The translations under genes were made by a program, and so were the position numbers. A stretch of DNA of 64,000 nucleotides from contig JADKEA010000002.1 of the NCBI GenBank assembly GCA_016718275.1, positions 62,001 through 126,000 of the forward strand, read 5' to 3'. Shown here one piece after another: positions 55,731-64,000 of this stretch. The notes below the pieces were generated by a model. The model saw only the letters and a list, made by a program, of their open reading frames with translations, was not told the origin of the DNA and did not search any database. Position 1 is the stretch's first letter. The number at the start of each line of letters is the position of its first letter. Origin of the DNA: Candidatus Villigracilis affinis (GTDB lineage Bacteria > Chloroflexota > Anaerolineae > Anaerolineales > Villigracilaceae).

Positions 55731-56393
55731 CTATTCCTTCCAGCCCGCATAGACTGCAAAACGGAAGTGTTGAAAGAATGTACCAGTGTTTTTGAAACCG
55801 ATTTCGCTGAGCCATGAAACCTGATCTGAAAGCATTGCACACTTGTCGAACTTCATGCGCTCCTGCGCGGCGCGGATCTCATTCTCGTCACTGCCGAGGG
55901 CGCGCGCACCGTTGAGATGCATGTCGTCAAACAGTTGTTCCTGCCATTCGTTAATGCCTAGAATTTGTTCAGCATTGATAAACACCCCGCCAGGTAGTAG
56001 AGATTTATGGATGCGTCTGAAAAGATTGCGCTTGTCTCCGTCTGTGAGGTGATGGATCGCCAGCGATGAAATAACCGCATGGAATTTTATGGACGGTAGA
56101 GGCTCAGTCATTTGCTGAATGAAAACCTGAGGGTTGTATTCCGCGAGTCTTTGTTGCGCTTTTGCTAGCATTTCAGGCGATTCATCCAGCAGATGTAGAG
56201 AAGCAGGGCCGATTTTATTGAGCACGAACTCACTAAGCAGGCCCGTCCCCGCACCGAGATCGAGAATGGCAGGAGATGAAACCTTGATCGAGCGTGCAGC
56301 GAGTTCCGCAGCGGTGGAATAGAACAGGTCATAGCAGGGGATGAGGCGGCGGCGTGAAAGGTCGTATTCAGAGGCGTTCCAAATTTTGCTCAT
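55731..56393 (-). CDS. Class I SAM-dependent methyltransferase
   Basis: 220 residues from the ATG at 56393. SAM motif I ILDLGAGTGLLSEFV, acidic residue in LHLLDESPEML, motif IV HAVISSLAIHHL. FFQHFRFAVYAGWKE ends it. This wording resembles the tRNA uridine carboxymethyl-transferase-like CmoA group, but it may be any small-molecule methylase. Confidence 0.85.
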   Translation of the reverse strand: MSKIWNASEYDLSRRRLIPCYDLFYSTAAELAARSIKVSSPAILDLGAGTGLLSEFVLNKIGPASLHLLDESPEMLAKAQQRLAEYNPQVFIQQMTEPLPSIKFHAVISSLAIHHLTDGDKRNLFRRIHKSLLPGGVFINAEQILGINEWQEQLFDDMHLNGARALGSDENEIRAAQERMKFDKCAMLSDQVSWLSEIGFKNTGTFFQHFRFAVYAGWKE

Positions 56394-56434
56394 AGCGGGC
56401 GATTGTATCTTCAATTCACTTTTTTGAAAACAAA

Positions 56435-56460
56435 CAGGCGGTCCGTTTCCGAACCGCCTG
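56435..56460 (-). terminator. Terminator of the iron-sulfur membrane operon
   Basis: CAGGCGGTCCG / CGAACCGCCTG with a TTTC loop; on the minus strand TTTGTTTTC follows. Confidence 0.8.
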
Positions 56461-56480
56461 CATTTGTTTGTGAACAAACT

Positions 56481-57254
56481 TTACTGCCCTGCTTTATCTA
56501 CTTCGATCTGTAGCGCCGCTTTGATGGTTTCAAAATCCAATCCCTTTTCAGCGCAGTAATCCTTGACCTTTGTCAGCGGATTGGGCATGGGCATGCCCAT
56601 GATCTGCTCAATAACCTCCTGACTCACGCCCCAATCCAAAATTTCCTGGAAGGATGTCTTGCCTTTAACGAGTCTTTCAGTGGATGCTTCGGTCGTGACT
56701 GCACTTTGGGTGGCTTCTGCTTCGGGTGCTGACTCTGCCGTTTGGGCAGGATCAACCTCGGGTGAGTCTGACGCGGCGGCGGGGTTCGGGACGGTATGAG
56801 ATTCCAGATAAGCCGATTGTTCTGCAGTGAGATTTCTGTTTTTGAGCAGGTCCGCCGCATTTTGTGGAAGGTACATGTCGGTGCTGATGTCGATTGGCAA
56901 ACCGTTGTAGAAAGCGACGAACAATCTCACAGATGCAGTGCCAACTTCAAACTCGCTTTCAGCATAGATGGTTTCGAGTTCCTTTGCGGCGAAGGTGGCG
57001 GGATTTTCCGTTTGAATATTGAAGGCTTGGGCCAGCACAACGGCAGGAATGCCAAAATTCTTTTCTACATCGCCGAAGGTGTAAGATCCGCGGATGTCGG
57101 CGGGATTGGCCTGCCCCGCAAATTCTCCTTCGGTATAGGTGGCGGCGACTTTGGTACTCTCGGTCTGCCACCAGCCCATGGCGGTGCTGAGGGAAATGCC
57201 GCCGAGAAGGATGATGAGAATGATCGCGGCAAGCGGTTTGGATGTGAGATTCAT
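56481..57254 (-). CDS. Membrane-anchored partner of the NapH-type protein, unknown function
   Basis: 257 residues; the ATG at 57254 overlaps the stop of the NapH-type gene (ATGA). One TM helix (about 8-25), then an outer domain with two short helical units of similar wording (GSYTFGDVEKNFGIPAVVLAQAF and SFQEILDWGVSQEVIEQIMG), separated by a Pro/Glu/Ala-rich linker. The last part is KVKDYCAEKGLDFETIK. These units look like a repeated small helical fold that may bind a peptide or cofactor. The coupling suggests a complex with the Fe-S membrane protein. Confidence 0.7.
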   Translation of the reverse strand: MNLTSKPLAAIILIILLGGISLSTAMGWWQTESTKVAATYTEGEFAGQANPADIRGSYTFGDVEKNFGIPAVVLAQAFNIQTENPATFAAKELETIYAESEFEVGTASVRLFVAFYNGLPIDISTDMYLPQNAADLLKNRNLTAEQSAYLESHTVPNPAAASDSPEVDPAQTAESAPEAEATQSAVTTEASTERLVKGKTSFQEILDWGVSQEVIEQIMGMPMPNPLTKVKDYCAEKGLDFETIKAALQIEVDKAGQ

Positions 57255-58096
57255 TTTACGGCTCCTGTGGTGAAGACGACTGTTTTTGCAACAGGGCAGA
57301 TGGCTTCGGATGTGCATTCAAGGCATGAGATGCACTGATGATCGCGCACGGTCTTGACCGTATCCACGGCGATATTCATCGGGCACATGATGGAGCAGGC
57401 GCCGTCGGCTTTGCAGGTGGATTCAGCGCGTTTGATCTGGAAGACACGGAAAAGGTTGGTGATGCCGAGTACTGCGCCGTATGGACAGGCATACTTGCAC
57501 CATGGGCGTTCAATGAAGAGCGAGAGTACGAGCGTGGCGCCGAGGATGATCAAGCCGCCGATGGCGACTTCGGTGCTCCAGAAGTTGAAGAGGGCGAAGT
57601 AAGGGTCGTATTCGGCGAAGATGAGCGTTCCGCTGGTGGCGGTAACGTACACCACCCAGGCTAATACGATGTAACGCGCATAGCGCAGGACAGAATCGAG
57701 TTTGGCGGGGATGAAGTGGTTGTATTTCCGCTTGAAGAATTTATGACCCAGTTTGGCGACCCATTCCTGTACGGTGCCGAGCGGGCAGACCCATCCACAA
57801 AAGACGGGACCGAAAAGGAAGGCCAGCACAAAACCGATAATCATGAGAACAAAGGCCGATTCGTGTATTTTCTGCACGAAGGTTCCAACGGTGGCATATT
57901 GATAGATGGTAACCACACCGCCAAATGGACAGAGTGCATGCAGGGATGCGGTTGAAAGGAAAGGAATGCCGCCACCGTTCTCCACAAGTGTGTGGTTGAC
58001 AGAGATAAGTGCAATAAGCAGGAAGAAAAACCATTGCACGATTTTTCGGATCCAAATGCTGCGAGGGCGGAAAAGGCGTTTACCGAACAATTTCAT
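57251..58096 (-). CDS. NapH/NosR-type 4Fe-4S membrane protein
   Basis: About 281 residues; of two adjacent ATGs (58099 and 58096) the second has better spacing from AAGGAG. Four to five TM helices with the paired membrane motifs CGWVCPLGTVQEW and CKYACPYGAVLG, then two cytoplasmic 4Fe-4S motifs (CKADGACSIMCPMN, CISCLECTSEAICP). Such proteins pass electrons from quinol to periplasmic or outer acceptors, or supply flavoproteins. An FMN-binding domain is absent. Confidence 0.88.
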   Translation of the reverse strand: MKLFGKRLFRPRSIWIRKIVQWFFFLLIALISVNHTLVENGGGIPFLSTASLHALCPFGGVVTIYQYATVGTFVQKIHESAFVLMIIGFVLAFLFGPVFCGWVCPLGTVQEWVAKLGHKFFKRKYNHFIPAKLDSVLRYARYIVLAWVVYVTATSGTLIFAEYDPYFALFNFWSTEVAIGGLIILGATLVLSLFIERPWCKYACPYGAVLGITNLFRVFQIKRAESTCKADGACSIMCPMNIAVDTVKTVRDHQCISCLECTSEAICPVAKTVVFTTGAVK

Positions 58097-58140
58097 CATA
58101 ATCTCCTTGTGTACTTTATATAGGGCAAAGTGTAAATAAT

Positions 58141-58159
58141 TTGTGTTTAGGCTTTACAA
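58141..58159. promoter_or_regulatory. Imperfect TTGTG...TACAA dyad upstream of the NapH-type gene
   Basis: TTGTGTTTAGGCTTTACAA, 45 nt before the start codon. It resembles a Rex site but is one base longer than the usual 18. Confidence 0.3.
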
Positions 58160-58221
58160 AGGAAATGTGAAGAATTGGTAAAGCGTTTGTGGCGAGTTGT
58201 GTCACGCCTGGATAATAAAAA

Positions 58222-58247
58222 ACGCCGCGAGGGTTATCTCGCGGCGT
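58222..58247 (-). terminator. Terminator of rex
   Basis: CGCCGCGAG / CTCGCGGCG with loop GGTTAT; TTTTTTATT follows on the minus strand. Confidence 0.9.
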
Positions 58248-58271
58248 GGTATCTGTCAGATTAATTTGTTT

Positions 58272-58889
58272 TTATAGATAGTATGTCATTCTCTGTAAAT
58301 GCGTGGATGGGTCGATGTATTGGACCTTTACGCTGGGAGGTACATTCAGGTTGATCGGAGCGTAGTTGAGAATGGCTTTGACGCCCGCCTGCACGAGTTT
58401 ATCTGTCACACCCTGTGCGGCTTGCGCAGGGACTGTGAGCATGGCCATTTTGATTCCTGCAGATTTCAATCGTTCGACCATTTTTTCGGTATCTTCAATA
58501 ATGAAGCCGTTGATCTTTTCTCCGACCTTTTCCTTGTCGTTATCAAAAACCATGACAATGTGAAAGCCGCGGTTGGTGAAGCCCTGATAGCGGGCGAGCG
58601 CGTGTCCCATATCCCCTGCGCCGATAAGCGCTACTTCCCAAATACGGTCCACTTTGAGGATCTCACGCAATTTGTCGAGCAGGTAGGCAATAGAGTAGCC
58701 TGTACCCTGTTTGCCAAAATCGCCAAATTGTGAAATGTCCTTGCGGATCTGGGCGGCGGATATGCCTACATGTTCCCCGAGCTCCTGTGATGAAGTTGTC
58801 TTGAGTCCATTATCTGCCATGCGTTGTAAAGCGCGCAGGTAAATGGGGAGGCGACCTACGATAATATCAGGTATTTTTTCAGCTTTCAT
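58272..58889 (-). CDS. rex: Redox-sensing transcriptional repressor Rex
   Basis: 205 residues from the ATG at 58889, chosen because GAGGG lies six bases ahead and IPDIIVGRLPIYLRALQ then falls at the N-terminus as in the family; ATG 58919 is the alternative. Winged-helix part with SSQELGEHVGISAAQIRKD, then the NAD(H)-binding fold GAGDMGHALARY (89-100), FDNDKEKVG, and a closing domain-swap helix region. Rex leaves DNA when NADH/NAD rises and controls fermentation and respiration genes. A likely self-operator is upstream. Confidence 0.95.
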   Translation of the reverse strand: MKAEKIPDIIVGRLPIYLRALQRMADNGLKTTSSQELGEHVGISAAQIRKDISQFGDFGKQGTGYSIAYLLDKLREILKVDRIWEVALIGAGDMGHALARYQGFTNRGFHIVMVFDNDKEKVGEKINGFIIEDTEKMVERLKSAGIKMAMLTVPAQAAQGVTDKLVQAGVKAILNYAPINLNVPPSVKVQYIDPSTHLQRMTYYL

Positions 58890-58930
58890 GTATGCCCTCG
58901 CATTTGTGAAATTCGCCATAACTCTACCAT

Positions 58931-58959
58931 AAAATAATGTTTTGTACAATTCCACACAA
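58931..58959 (-). promoter_or_regulatory. rex promoter overlapping a probable Rex operator
   Basis: Minus strand TTGTGT (58959-58954), a 17-nt spacer, TATTTT (58936-58931). The 18-nt dyad TTGTACAATTCCACACAA (58942-58959, plus strand) overlaps the -35. It matches 10 of 14 positions of TTGTGAA-N4-TTCACAA, suggesting autoregulation. Confidence 0.55.
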
Positions 58960-58970
58960 GTACCGTACAA

Positions 58971-59013
58971 ACGAAAAAGCGACAGCTTGGTTATGGATCT
59001 GTCGCTTTTTCGT
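58971..59013. terminator. Terminator of the adenylate cyclase gene
   Basis: ACGAAAAAGCGACAG mirrored by CTGTCGCTTTTTCGT, 15 bp perfect. It lies one base after the cyclase stop and just upstream of rex. Confidence 0.92.
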
Positions 59014-60889
59014 TTACTTTTGCCAGGATTGCAGTTGCTCTGATTTTGGAGCGCCCTTTCGCCCAATCACTTTGTAGACGTTCACAGGCTTGGTTTTTCC
59101 CTTTACAGTGACCGCATCTGCAAACTCTGTGTCGAATTCATCTTTGATCTGTTGATAGGTGCTTTCACTGATAAGGATCGGCCAGGCGTAGGTTTTTGTG
59201 AGGTCTTGCAGGCGGGAGGCGAGGTTTGCATTGTCGCCGATTACTGTGTAGTTGATGCGCTGTGCCGAGCCAAGCAACCCTACAAATACATCGCCCGAAT
59301 TGATGCCAATGCCCATCTCGATCTGGGTGGGGCGGCCGTCCTTTTCCCATTGCTGTTTCAATTCTTCCAGTGCAATTCGCATATCCAGTGAGGCGCGCAG
59401 GGCGCGGATGGCATGATCCTTGAATGGGACAGGTTCCCCAAAGAATGCGATGATGGCATCGCCTTCGTACTTGTCTACGGTGCCGCCGTGCTTGTAGATC
59501 ACCTTCGACATGGCTTCCAGATATGGGTTGAGCAAGGCCACCACGTCTTCAGGCGCGAGCTTTTCCGAGAGCGTTGTGAATCCGCGAATATCTGAAAAGA
59601 TAATGCTGATGTCGGAGCGTTTGTTGAGTGAGTTCAGGTCCTGCGTTGACATCATTTGGTCAACCATCTCGGGCGAAATGAAACGGCTGAACAGATTGCG
59701 GACGCGACGCTTCTCCAATTCCTGCGAGACTGCCTGTTCCAGTGTGGGCAGCACGATTCCCAAAAAGAGCATGACCTGCGGTACCACGAATGGCAGGATG
59801 TAACGTTGGCGCAAAAACAAAATAATCCCACCGATCGCGTAGCCGCCCATCACCAAAATCAAGCGACACGATCGTCATTGTGGGGCGGTTGGAGCGTGAA
59901 ATGAACGCTGCCACTAATGCCGCAGCGATGGTCATTGCCAATGCCACCCAGGGCGGCGCTTCGGTAAGGTATTGACCCGTGATCAAAGTGTCAATGGTGC
60001 TGGCCACGATCTCTACACCCGCTGTTGGGATCTGGGTCGAAAAGGGTGTGGGGTACATGTCTTGCAAAGTGACCGTCGTTGCACCGATCAAAACGATCTT
60101 GCCGCGAAATGCATCTGGATTTTCTTCAAGCGTGATTCCATCATGGACGTCTGCCGCGCGATAAGTCGTGTAAGTTTGAGACGGCCCTGCAAAATTGACC
60201 AGTACCTGCTTGCCACGCAGCGGCACAGCCTGACCGTTGAACTGGATACTCGTATCCGTGGGCTGGGTCGGTGGTTCGACATCGAGATAAAGTCTCGCAA
60301 CCTCGAATGCCCAGTGATAGTAGATTTTGTCTTTATAAATGTCATATGCCTGCACACTGCGGACAATTGCATCTTCATCGCGGGTAAATGCTGTGATTCC
60401 GTTTGCATCCAGAGCATTTTTATATGCGGGTTGGGCTTGCAGCAGAGTGGAGATCGAAAAAGTGTCAACGGGGCTTTCGAATATTTGAACCACGCCGACA
60501 GCGGCAGGTGCATTTTCGAGCGCCTTGGCGAATGCCAGATCGTTTGCAGGGTCTTCATCGGGTTCGGAAAGGAAAATATCCACACCAATCACTTTGCCGC
60601 CGCCCTGATTGACCTGATTTGCGATCTCGGCAAAATATGACCTGGGCCACGGCCATTGATATCCCGTCCAATTGAAGGAGAAATCATCGATTTCCACGAT
60701 CACGATATTATCGGAGGGCTCCTGTGCTCCCCGCAGACGCATCAGCACATCCCGTGTGGAATATTCGATACGTTCAACAGGTGTAGTGATGTTGGGCAGG
60801 AGCGCCGCGATCTGGATCAGCAACAGCGCGACGACCGTTCCCAGCAGCAAAACAAGGCGCAAATTGAAAGGCTTTGGCTCATTTTCCAT
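59014..60889 (-). CDS. CHASE2-domain class III adenylate/guanylate cyclase, frameshifted
   Basis: GAGGAAAA precedes the ATG at 60889. Order: TM helix (about 12-32); extracellular CHASE2 sensor (about 35-290: TRDVLMRLRG, VIVEIDDFSF, VIGVDIFLSEPD, GKIVLIGATTVTLQD); three TM helices; HAMP-less linker with LFSRFISPEMVDQM; catalytic domain (SIIFSDIRGFTTLSEKL with metal Asp, DKYEGDAIIAFFGEP with the second Asp, INYTVIGDNANLASRLQ with the Asn/Arg pair). The frame breaks near 59861 inside a TM segment (TMTIVSL then ILVMGGYAIGG); removing one base joins it. Makes cAMP or cGMP in response to an outside signal. Probably a sequencing indel. Confidence 0.88.
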
Positions 60890-60907
60890 TTTTTGTTTTC
60901 CTCACGA

Positions 60908-61765
60908 TTATGGAGAAACCGTCTCGCAGGAAATTGGTTGATTATAGAGAACTTCACACGTCACCCATGCTTTGTCGAACTTTATCAAAACATTGATGTC
61001 TCCAAGGGTCTCATCGAAATTGCCAACCATGAGATAGCGGGCTGCGGTCATTTCCTCTTCCACGGCCACGAATGCTCTGGCGTGTAGTTCCCGTGCAAGG
61101 ATCGGATCAACGTCTTCGTTTCCCTTGTTATCCAGCACAAATTGAGTTGTCTTATCGAGGGCAATGATGGCGCTTCTAAACTGGGCGTTGATCAAGCTGT
61201 CTGTAATGACGCCGCCGACACTGATCACAAGCATGCCGAACAGGAGCGGGGCGATCTTCCCGAAAAACGATATGGAAAACACCGCAGGCTCGGTGACGGG
61301 AATCTGCGCAATACCCACGATCACGGTGAAGGGCAATATCCAAACCAATGCCACTCCGAAGCGAGAGGCAAACTCGATGTCACCGTTATAGTTCAGCAGC
61401 GTACTCAACTGCGGGTCGAATTTTGAAGCGATCATCGGTGCGATCTGCAAAGGCAATGCAACGGTGAGCCATGCAAAGAACACTGCGCCCATCAACCAAA
61501 ATAAAATGCCCACAAAACTGCTTTCCATGCGTGCGGTCAGCCAGCCGATGATGCCGCCGACAATTCCGCACAGGACTGCGCCTGTGATCAGCACATTCCA
61601 CGGAAAATATGCATGCGCCTGACTCAGCGAGTAGCCGTCCCAACCCCAGGAGGAACCCGCAAAGGCAATTCCTGCCATGGTGCCGTAGATCATTCCGAAG
61701 ATGCGCTTGCTCCGAATGATATCGGGGCGCGCGCTCATGGTGTCGATGCTTGGTAAACTTTTCAT
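60908..61765 (-). CDS. Membrane protein, unknown function
   Basis: 285 residues; the ATG at 61765 is two bases after the stop of the SH3 lipoprotein gene. Five to six TM helices in the first 190 residues (FGMIYGTMAGIAFAGSSWGW, VLITGAVLCGIVGGIIGWLTA, FVGILFWLMGAVFFAWL, VALVWILPFTVIVGIAQI, IAPLLFGMLVISVGGVI). The last part is an outer or cytoplasmic domain with ILARELHARAFVAVEEEM and Cys in VTCEVLYNQPISCE. The adenylate cyclase gene follows 18 nt on. Family not recognised; the context suggests one operon. Confidence 0.7.
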   Translation of the reverse strand: MKSLPSIDTMSARPDIIRSKRIFGMIYGTMAGIAFAGSSWGWDGYSLSQAHAYFPWNVLITGAVLCGIVGGIIGWLTARMESSFVGILFWLMGAVFFAWLTVALPLQIAPMIASKFDPQLSTLLNYNGDIEFASRFGVALVWILPFTVIVGIAQIPVTEPAVFSISFFGKIAPLLFGMLVISVGGVITDSLINAQFRSAIIALDKTTQFVLDNKGNEDVDPILARELHARAFVAVEEEMTAARYLMVGNFDETLGDINVLIKFDKAWVTCEVLYNQPISCETVSP

Positions 61766-61767
61766 TG

Positions 61768-62841
61768 TCAATGAATATCCTCTATGGTCAAAATGTAATC
61801 TGTGCTTCGAAGCTCGCTTGTGCTTGTTTCGAGAATTCGCAAAAAGTAAATCCCGTTCGGTGTGATGGATGCGAATTGACCTTCTCCGCATCCGTGTGAA
61901 AAGCTGTTCACATTTTTTCCGTCGTTCCACAATTCCAGCGCTAGTGTATCACTGGTGCAAATCACTTGAATTACGACACCGTTACCAGTTGTCGTGAATT
62001 GTACCCAATCCTCCGTGTCTCCAGCGGGCGCAGAGACATTTCCCTGAACCTGTACGGCCTGCGAGCCTGTTGGGGAGAAGCGTGCCACTGTCAGCGGCGC
62101 TTGCATGGAATCTCCATCCTGCATGGCTGGTGGGATGGAGGTTGAGACCGCATCTATAGGAACTGCCGTTTCACTAACAGTTCCTCCGATGACGGGCACA
62201 GCATCCAAATTTTCAGCTTGCAGGAATTTGACCGTCACCCAGCCCTTTAGATCTTCCACGCCTGCCACTTCGATTTGTACCCATGCGCCGCTTGTATCTT
62301 TGCCCGTGATAAGCACGGCATCTTTTGGACTCAACACAGCGAGTGACTCAAAGTCTGCGCCTGGGCCGCTGCGGATATTTATATTTTCGAGGACAAGCCC
62401 GCTCACTCCCGACCCGCTGCCTGCGAGGCCTCCAACCGGCAGAATCTGCCCCGTGTCATTTACCTGCACATATTCCGCCCGTACCCAGCCATTCCCACTC
62501 GCTGACCCTGTGTAGACGATCTGATACCAGCTTCCACTCGCATCCTTGCCGATAACCTGTACCTGCTCAAAAGCGCCGACCATGCCCAGCGATGCGCTCG
62601 CAGTGGATGTCCCTGCGCGGACATTCAGTTGCGTATTTGTCGTCCCTTCGATGGGGGAGTTGGTTGGAATGGCTGTGGGTGGAAATGGGGTTTGTGTTGA
62701 CTGTGGTACCGCCGTGGGCGGCAAGGTTGAGGTAACAAAATCGGGTGCTGCTGTGGGACTGCTGTTGTCAGCAATTTTCACACTGCAGCCTGCGCATACG
62801 AGCATTGCAGAGATAAAAAGGAAAATATTTCTGTGAGCCAC
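61768..62841 (-). CDS. Lipoprotein with two bacterial SH3 domains
   Basis: 357 residues, start GTG 62841. Lipoprotein signal (IFLFISAMLVCAGC), a Pro/Thr linker, two SH3b domains (about 65-130: TQLNVRAGTSTASASLG, WVRAEYVQV; about 145-210: NINIRSGPGADFESLAVL, GWVTVKFLQAE), then a C-terminal beta domain (TEDWVQFTTTGNGVVIQV, YFLRILETS) like pre-peptidase C-terminal folds. SH3b domains bind cell-wall peptides. It heads the minus-strand group with the membrane protein and cyclase. Confidence 0.85.
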   Translation of the reverse strand: MAHRNIFLFISAMLVCAGCSVKIADNSSPTAAPDFVTSTLPPTAVPQSTQTPFPPTAIPTNSPIEGTTNTQLNVRAGTSTASASLGMVGAFEQVQVIGKDASGSWYQIVYTGSASGNGWVRAEYVQVNDTGQILPVGGLAGSGSGVSGLVLENINIRSGPGADFESLAVLSPKDAVLITGKDTSGAWVQIEVAGVEDLKGWVTVKFLQAENLDAVPVIGGTVSETAVPIDAVSTSIPPAMQDGDSMQAPLTVARFSPTGSQAVQVQGNVSAPAGDTEDWVQFTTTGNGVVIQVICTSDTLALELWNDGKNVNSFSHGCGEGQFASITPNGIYFLRILETSTSELRSTDYILTIEDIH

Positions 62842-62910
62842 GATAAGGTGTCCAGAAGATCAAATAGCACGCCCTCACCTGATAAATCCCACTGCGTGCA
62901 AAAAAACAGG

Positions 62911-62982
62911 CGCCCCCGCGCAGACTCGAACTGCGCTCTTCGGCTCCGGAGGCCGACACTCTGTCCACTGAGCTACGGGGGC
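62911..62982 (-). tRNA. tRNA-Arg (anticodon CCG)
   Basis: The cloverleaf reads from the 5' end at 62982: acceptor GCCCCCG / CGGGGGC, D stem GCTC / GAGT, anticodon stem TCGGC / GCCGA around CTCCGGA (anticodon CCG), a 4-nt variable loop and T arm CGCAG-TTCGAGT-CTGCG. Discriminator base G; CCA is not encoded. Confidence 0.95.
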
Positions 62983-63041
62983 GGGCGAGAGAAATTTTAC
63001 CATAGCGATTACCCCCTCTCCTTTCGAGAGAGGGTCTTACC

Positions 63042-63863
63042 TCAAAACGCGATCTCTCCGATCTGTTCGAAATTGATATCGAATAATTCCTCGGCTTCGG
63101 TTTCCAGTTCTGCATCAGCGGCGTCACCTGCGCGGATGCCGCGGTTGCAATACGATCTATAGGGGCAGTAATTGCATTTCGATGTGTCATCAGTTTTCGG
63201 GAAGTCTGACGCGGTCTTTATTTCATCCGAAATTTTTGTAAGTGCATCCCAATCGCGTTTGAATTGATCCGCTTTGTAAGCAAATCGAGCGGGGTCGTTG
63301 GGAAAATCTGCAAACCAGTAGATCATTTCGATCTGTTCAGGTGCAAAAGATTTGCCGCCGTTCAAATGCGCGCCAGCCTGTACGAGCAGGGCGCGATATA
63401 CCCGCGTCTGCCAGCGGACATTGAGCCAGTCACTCTTCGGGCGTTTACGATAAGTCTTCCAATCGTAGATGACTACCCGGTCACCGCTCACCGCGATGAG
63501 ATCATATTTTGCAACGAGACGAAACTTCCCGAGCGGTGCAGAGAGTGTGGTCTCGGCATATAACTTCGACTGATCTCTGAGACCCATTAGGTCTTTTGCG
63601 CTCAAATAATTTTCCCACCATCGCTGCAGGTTGGGTGTGTTTGCAAGTTTGCCGACCTGCTCCGCGGGGATGCCGATAAGATGCTGCTGCACAAGACGAT
63701 GAAAATATTCGCCTTCCTGTTGATGTTTTTCGTTTTCAAGCGCGGGCTCGGTTTCAATGGCGGGATAAGCCAGATGTTGAAGATAACGCAATTCGAATCG
63801 GCGCGGACAATCGTGATAATCCTGGAGCGAGGATTGGCTGAGGGTGTTGAGTTGATCGGACAT
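63042..63863 (-). CDS. PD-(D/E)XK nuclease with probable 4Fe-4S cluster (Cas4/AddB/RecB-like)
   Basis: 273 residues. GEYFHRLVQ with His55, Asp121 (VAKYDLIAV), Asp134 and Lys136 (VIYDWK) form the nuclease core. Cys19 (DCPRRFEL) with Cys230, Cys233 and Cys239 (CNYCPYRSYC) gives the four-Cys Fe-S arrangement of Cas4 and AddB. There is no CRISPR array or cas gene in the window, so a stand-alone repair or housekeeping nuclease is the better reading. The hairpin CCCTCTC...GAGAGGG (63014-63034) lies after its stop. Confidence 0.88.
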   Translation of the reverse strand: MSDQLNTLSQSSLQDYHDCPRRFELRYLQHLAYPAIETEPALENEKHQQEGEYFHRLVQQHLIGIPAEQVGKLANTPNLQRWWENYLSAKDLMGLRDQSKLYAETTLSAPLGKFRLVAKYDLIAVSGDRVVIYDWKTYRKRPKSDWLNVRWQTRVYRALLVQAGAHLNGGKSFAPEQIEMIYWFADFPNDPARFAYKADQFKRDWDALTKISDEIKTASDFPKTDDTSKCNYCPYRSYCNRGIRAGDAADAELETEAEELFDINFEQIGEIAF

Positions 63864-63889
63864 GACTATATTTTGCCACAGTTTTCAGT

Positions 63890-63895
63890 TATAAT
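63890..63895 (+). promoter_or_regulatory. TATAAT box 7 nt before ATG 63903
   Basis: A consensus -10 in the 39-nt divergent gap, with no ribosome site before the ATG; a leaderless start is likely. Confidence 0.45.
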
Positions 63896-63902
63896 CGCGA
63901 AC

Positions 63903-63998
63903 ATGATTTACGATTTCAGTTCAGGCAAGTCTCCTCTTGTGATCGGTGTGCGTGGCTTCATTTTCGCAGGACCTTATCGAATCGCGCCTGTACGCTGA
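63903..63998 (+). CDS. Start of an unidentified gene at the window edge
   Basis: ATG 63903 behind a TATAAT box opens 31 codons (MIYDFSSGKSPLVIGV...) and meets TGA at 63996, two bases before the window ends. A real gene is likely from the promoter position, but it is either very short or frameshifted. Product not recognised. Confidence 0.35.
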   Translation: MIYDFSSGKSPLVIGVRGFIFAGPYRIAPVR

Positions 63999-64000
63999 AA

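Noticed and set aside
58141..58159. A firm Rex site upstream of the NapH-type gene
   Set aside because: The dyad is 19 nt, not 18, and the inner positions fit poorly; kept only as a weak feature.
62911..62982. A protein-coding frame across the tRNA
   Set aside because: The sequence folds as a complete tRNA-Arg(CCG); overlapping frames are incidental.
63014..63034. A terminator after the nuclease gene
   Set aside because: The hairpin CCCTCTC...GAGAGGG has no T run on either strand; it is mentioned with the nuclease gene only.

Overview
The window looks like a chromosomal segment of a Chloroflexota bacterium, probably class Anaerolineae. The main clues are many lipoproteins and anchored proteins with Thr/Pro/Ala-rich linkers, Ser/Thr kinases carrying an extracellular FGE-fold domain, C-terminal SLH triplets, a NapH-type ferredoxin, Rex, and an atpAGDC-mreB block. 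This placement is inferred from protein style; there is no rRNA in the window.

Layout. 0-7 kb: the start of pruA (minus); a thioredoxin-fold lipoprotein interrupted by one in-frame TGA that reads naturally as selenocysteine (U-x-x-C, with a SECIS-like hairpin 27 nt downstream); a lipoprotein/membrane protein pair; a frameshifted UMF1-type MFS transporter; ffh; another lipoprotein. 7-14 kb: a CoA-transferase subunit that runs into about 1.2 kb of poly-G/poly-A assembly artefact, then an SGNH protein, MBOAT acyltransferase, carrier protein and fatty acyl-AMP ligase that together mirror the D/B/C/A parts of a Dlt operon. 14-18 kb: two tandem kinase-TM-FGE receptors. 18-29 kb: membrane protein, HAD hydrolase, EamA transporter, STAS protein, amidinotransferase-fold enzyme plus M20 peptidase, rarA, two phosphatases, GNAT. 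29-33 kb: a glutamate-cysteine-ligase-like/M20 fusion and an aminotransferase. 33-38 kb: three minus-strand genes for surface proteins ending in SLH triplets, one of them a seven-haem cytochrome c.

38.5-44.1 kb holds the strongest candidate for an undescribed system. It is a tightly coupled plus-strand operon of a small membrane-anchored protein, two membrane proteins with SPFH-like regions, a helical-repeat protein fused to a LexA/S24-type self-cleaving protease domain, and a PHP phosphoesterase. Three consecutive junctions are 4-nt ATGA overlaps. 44.2-48.4 kb: a cold-shock protein, then a redox operon (ferredoxin, FAD reductase, membrane cytochrome b-like protein, 20-haem cytochrome c) that suggests electron export from the cytoplasm to the cell surface.

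48.4-64 kb: a D-Ala-D-Ala ligase-like enzyme, F1-ATPase genes atpA-G-D-C without Fo genes next to them, mreB, a small two-TM protein, a methyltransferase, a NapH-type iron-sulfur membrane protein with a coupled anchored partner, rex with a plausible self-operator, a CHASE2 adenylate cyclase (frameshifted), membrane and SH3 lipoproteins, tRNA-Arg(CCG), and a Cas4/AddB-like Fe-S nuclease without any CRISPR.

Data quality matters here. There are two poly-G artefacts, and four genes (at about 3892, 38990, 43614 and 59861) carry single-base frameshifts between otherwise well-conserved halves. Most are probably consensus errors. The TGA at 801-803 differs because no frame change is involved.
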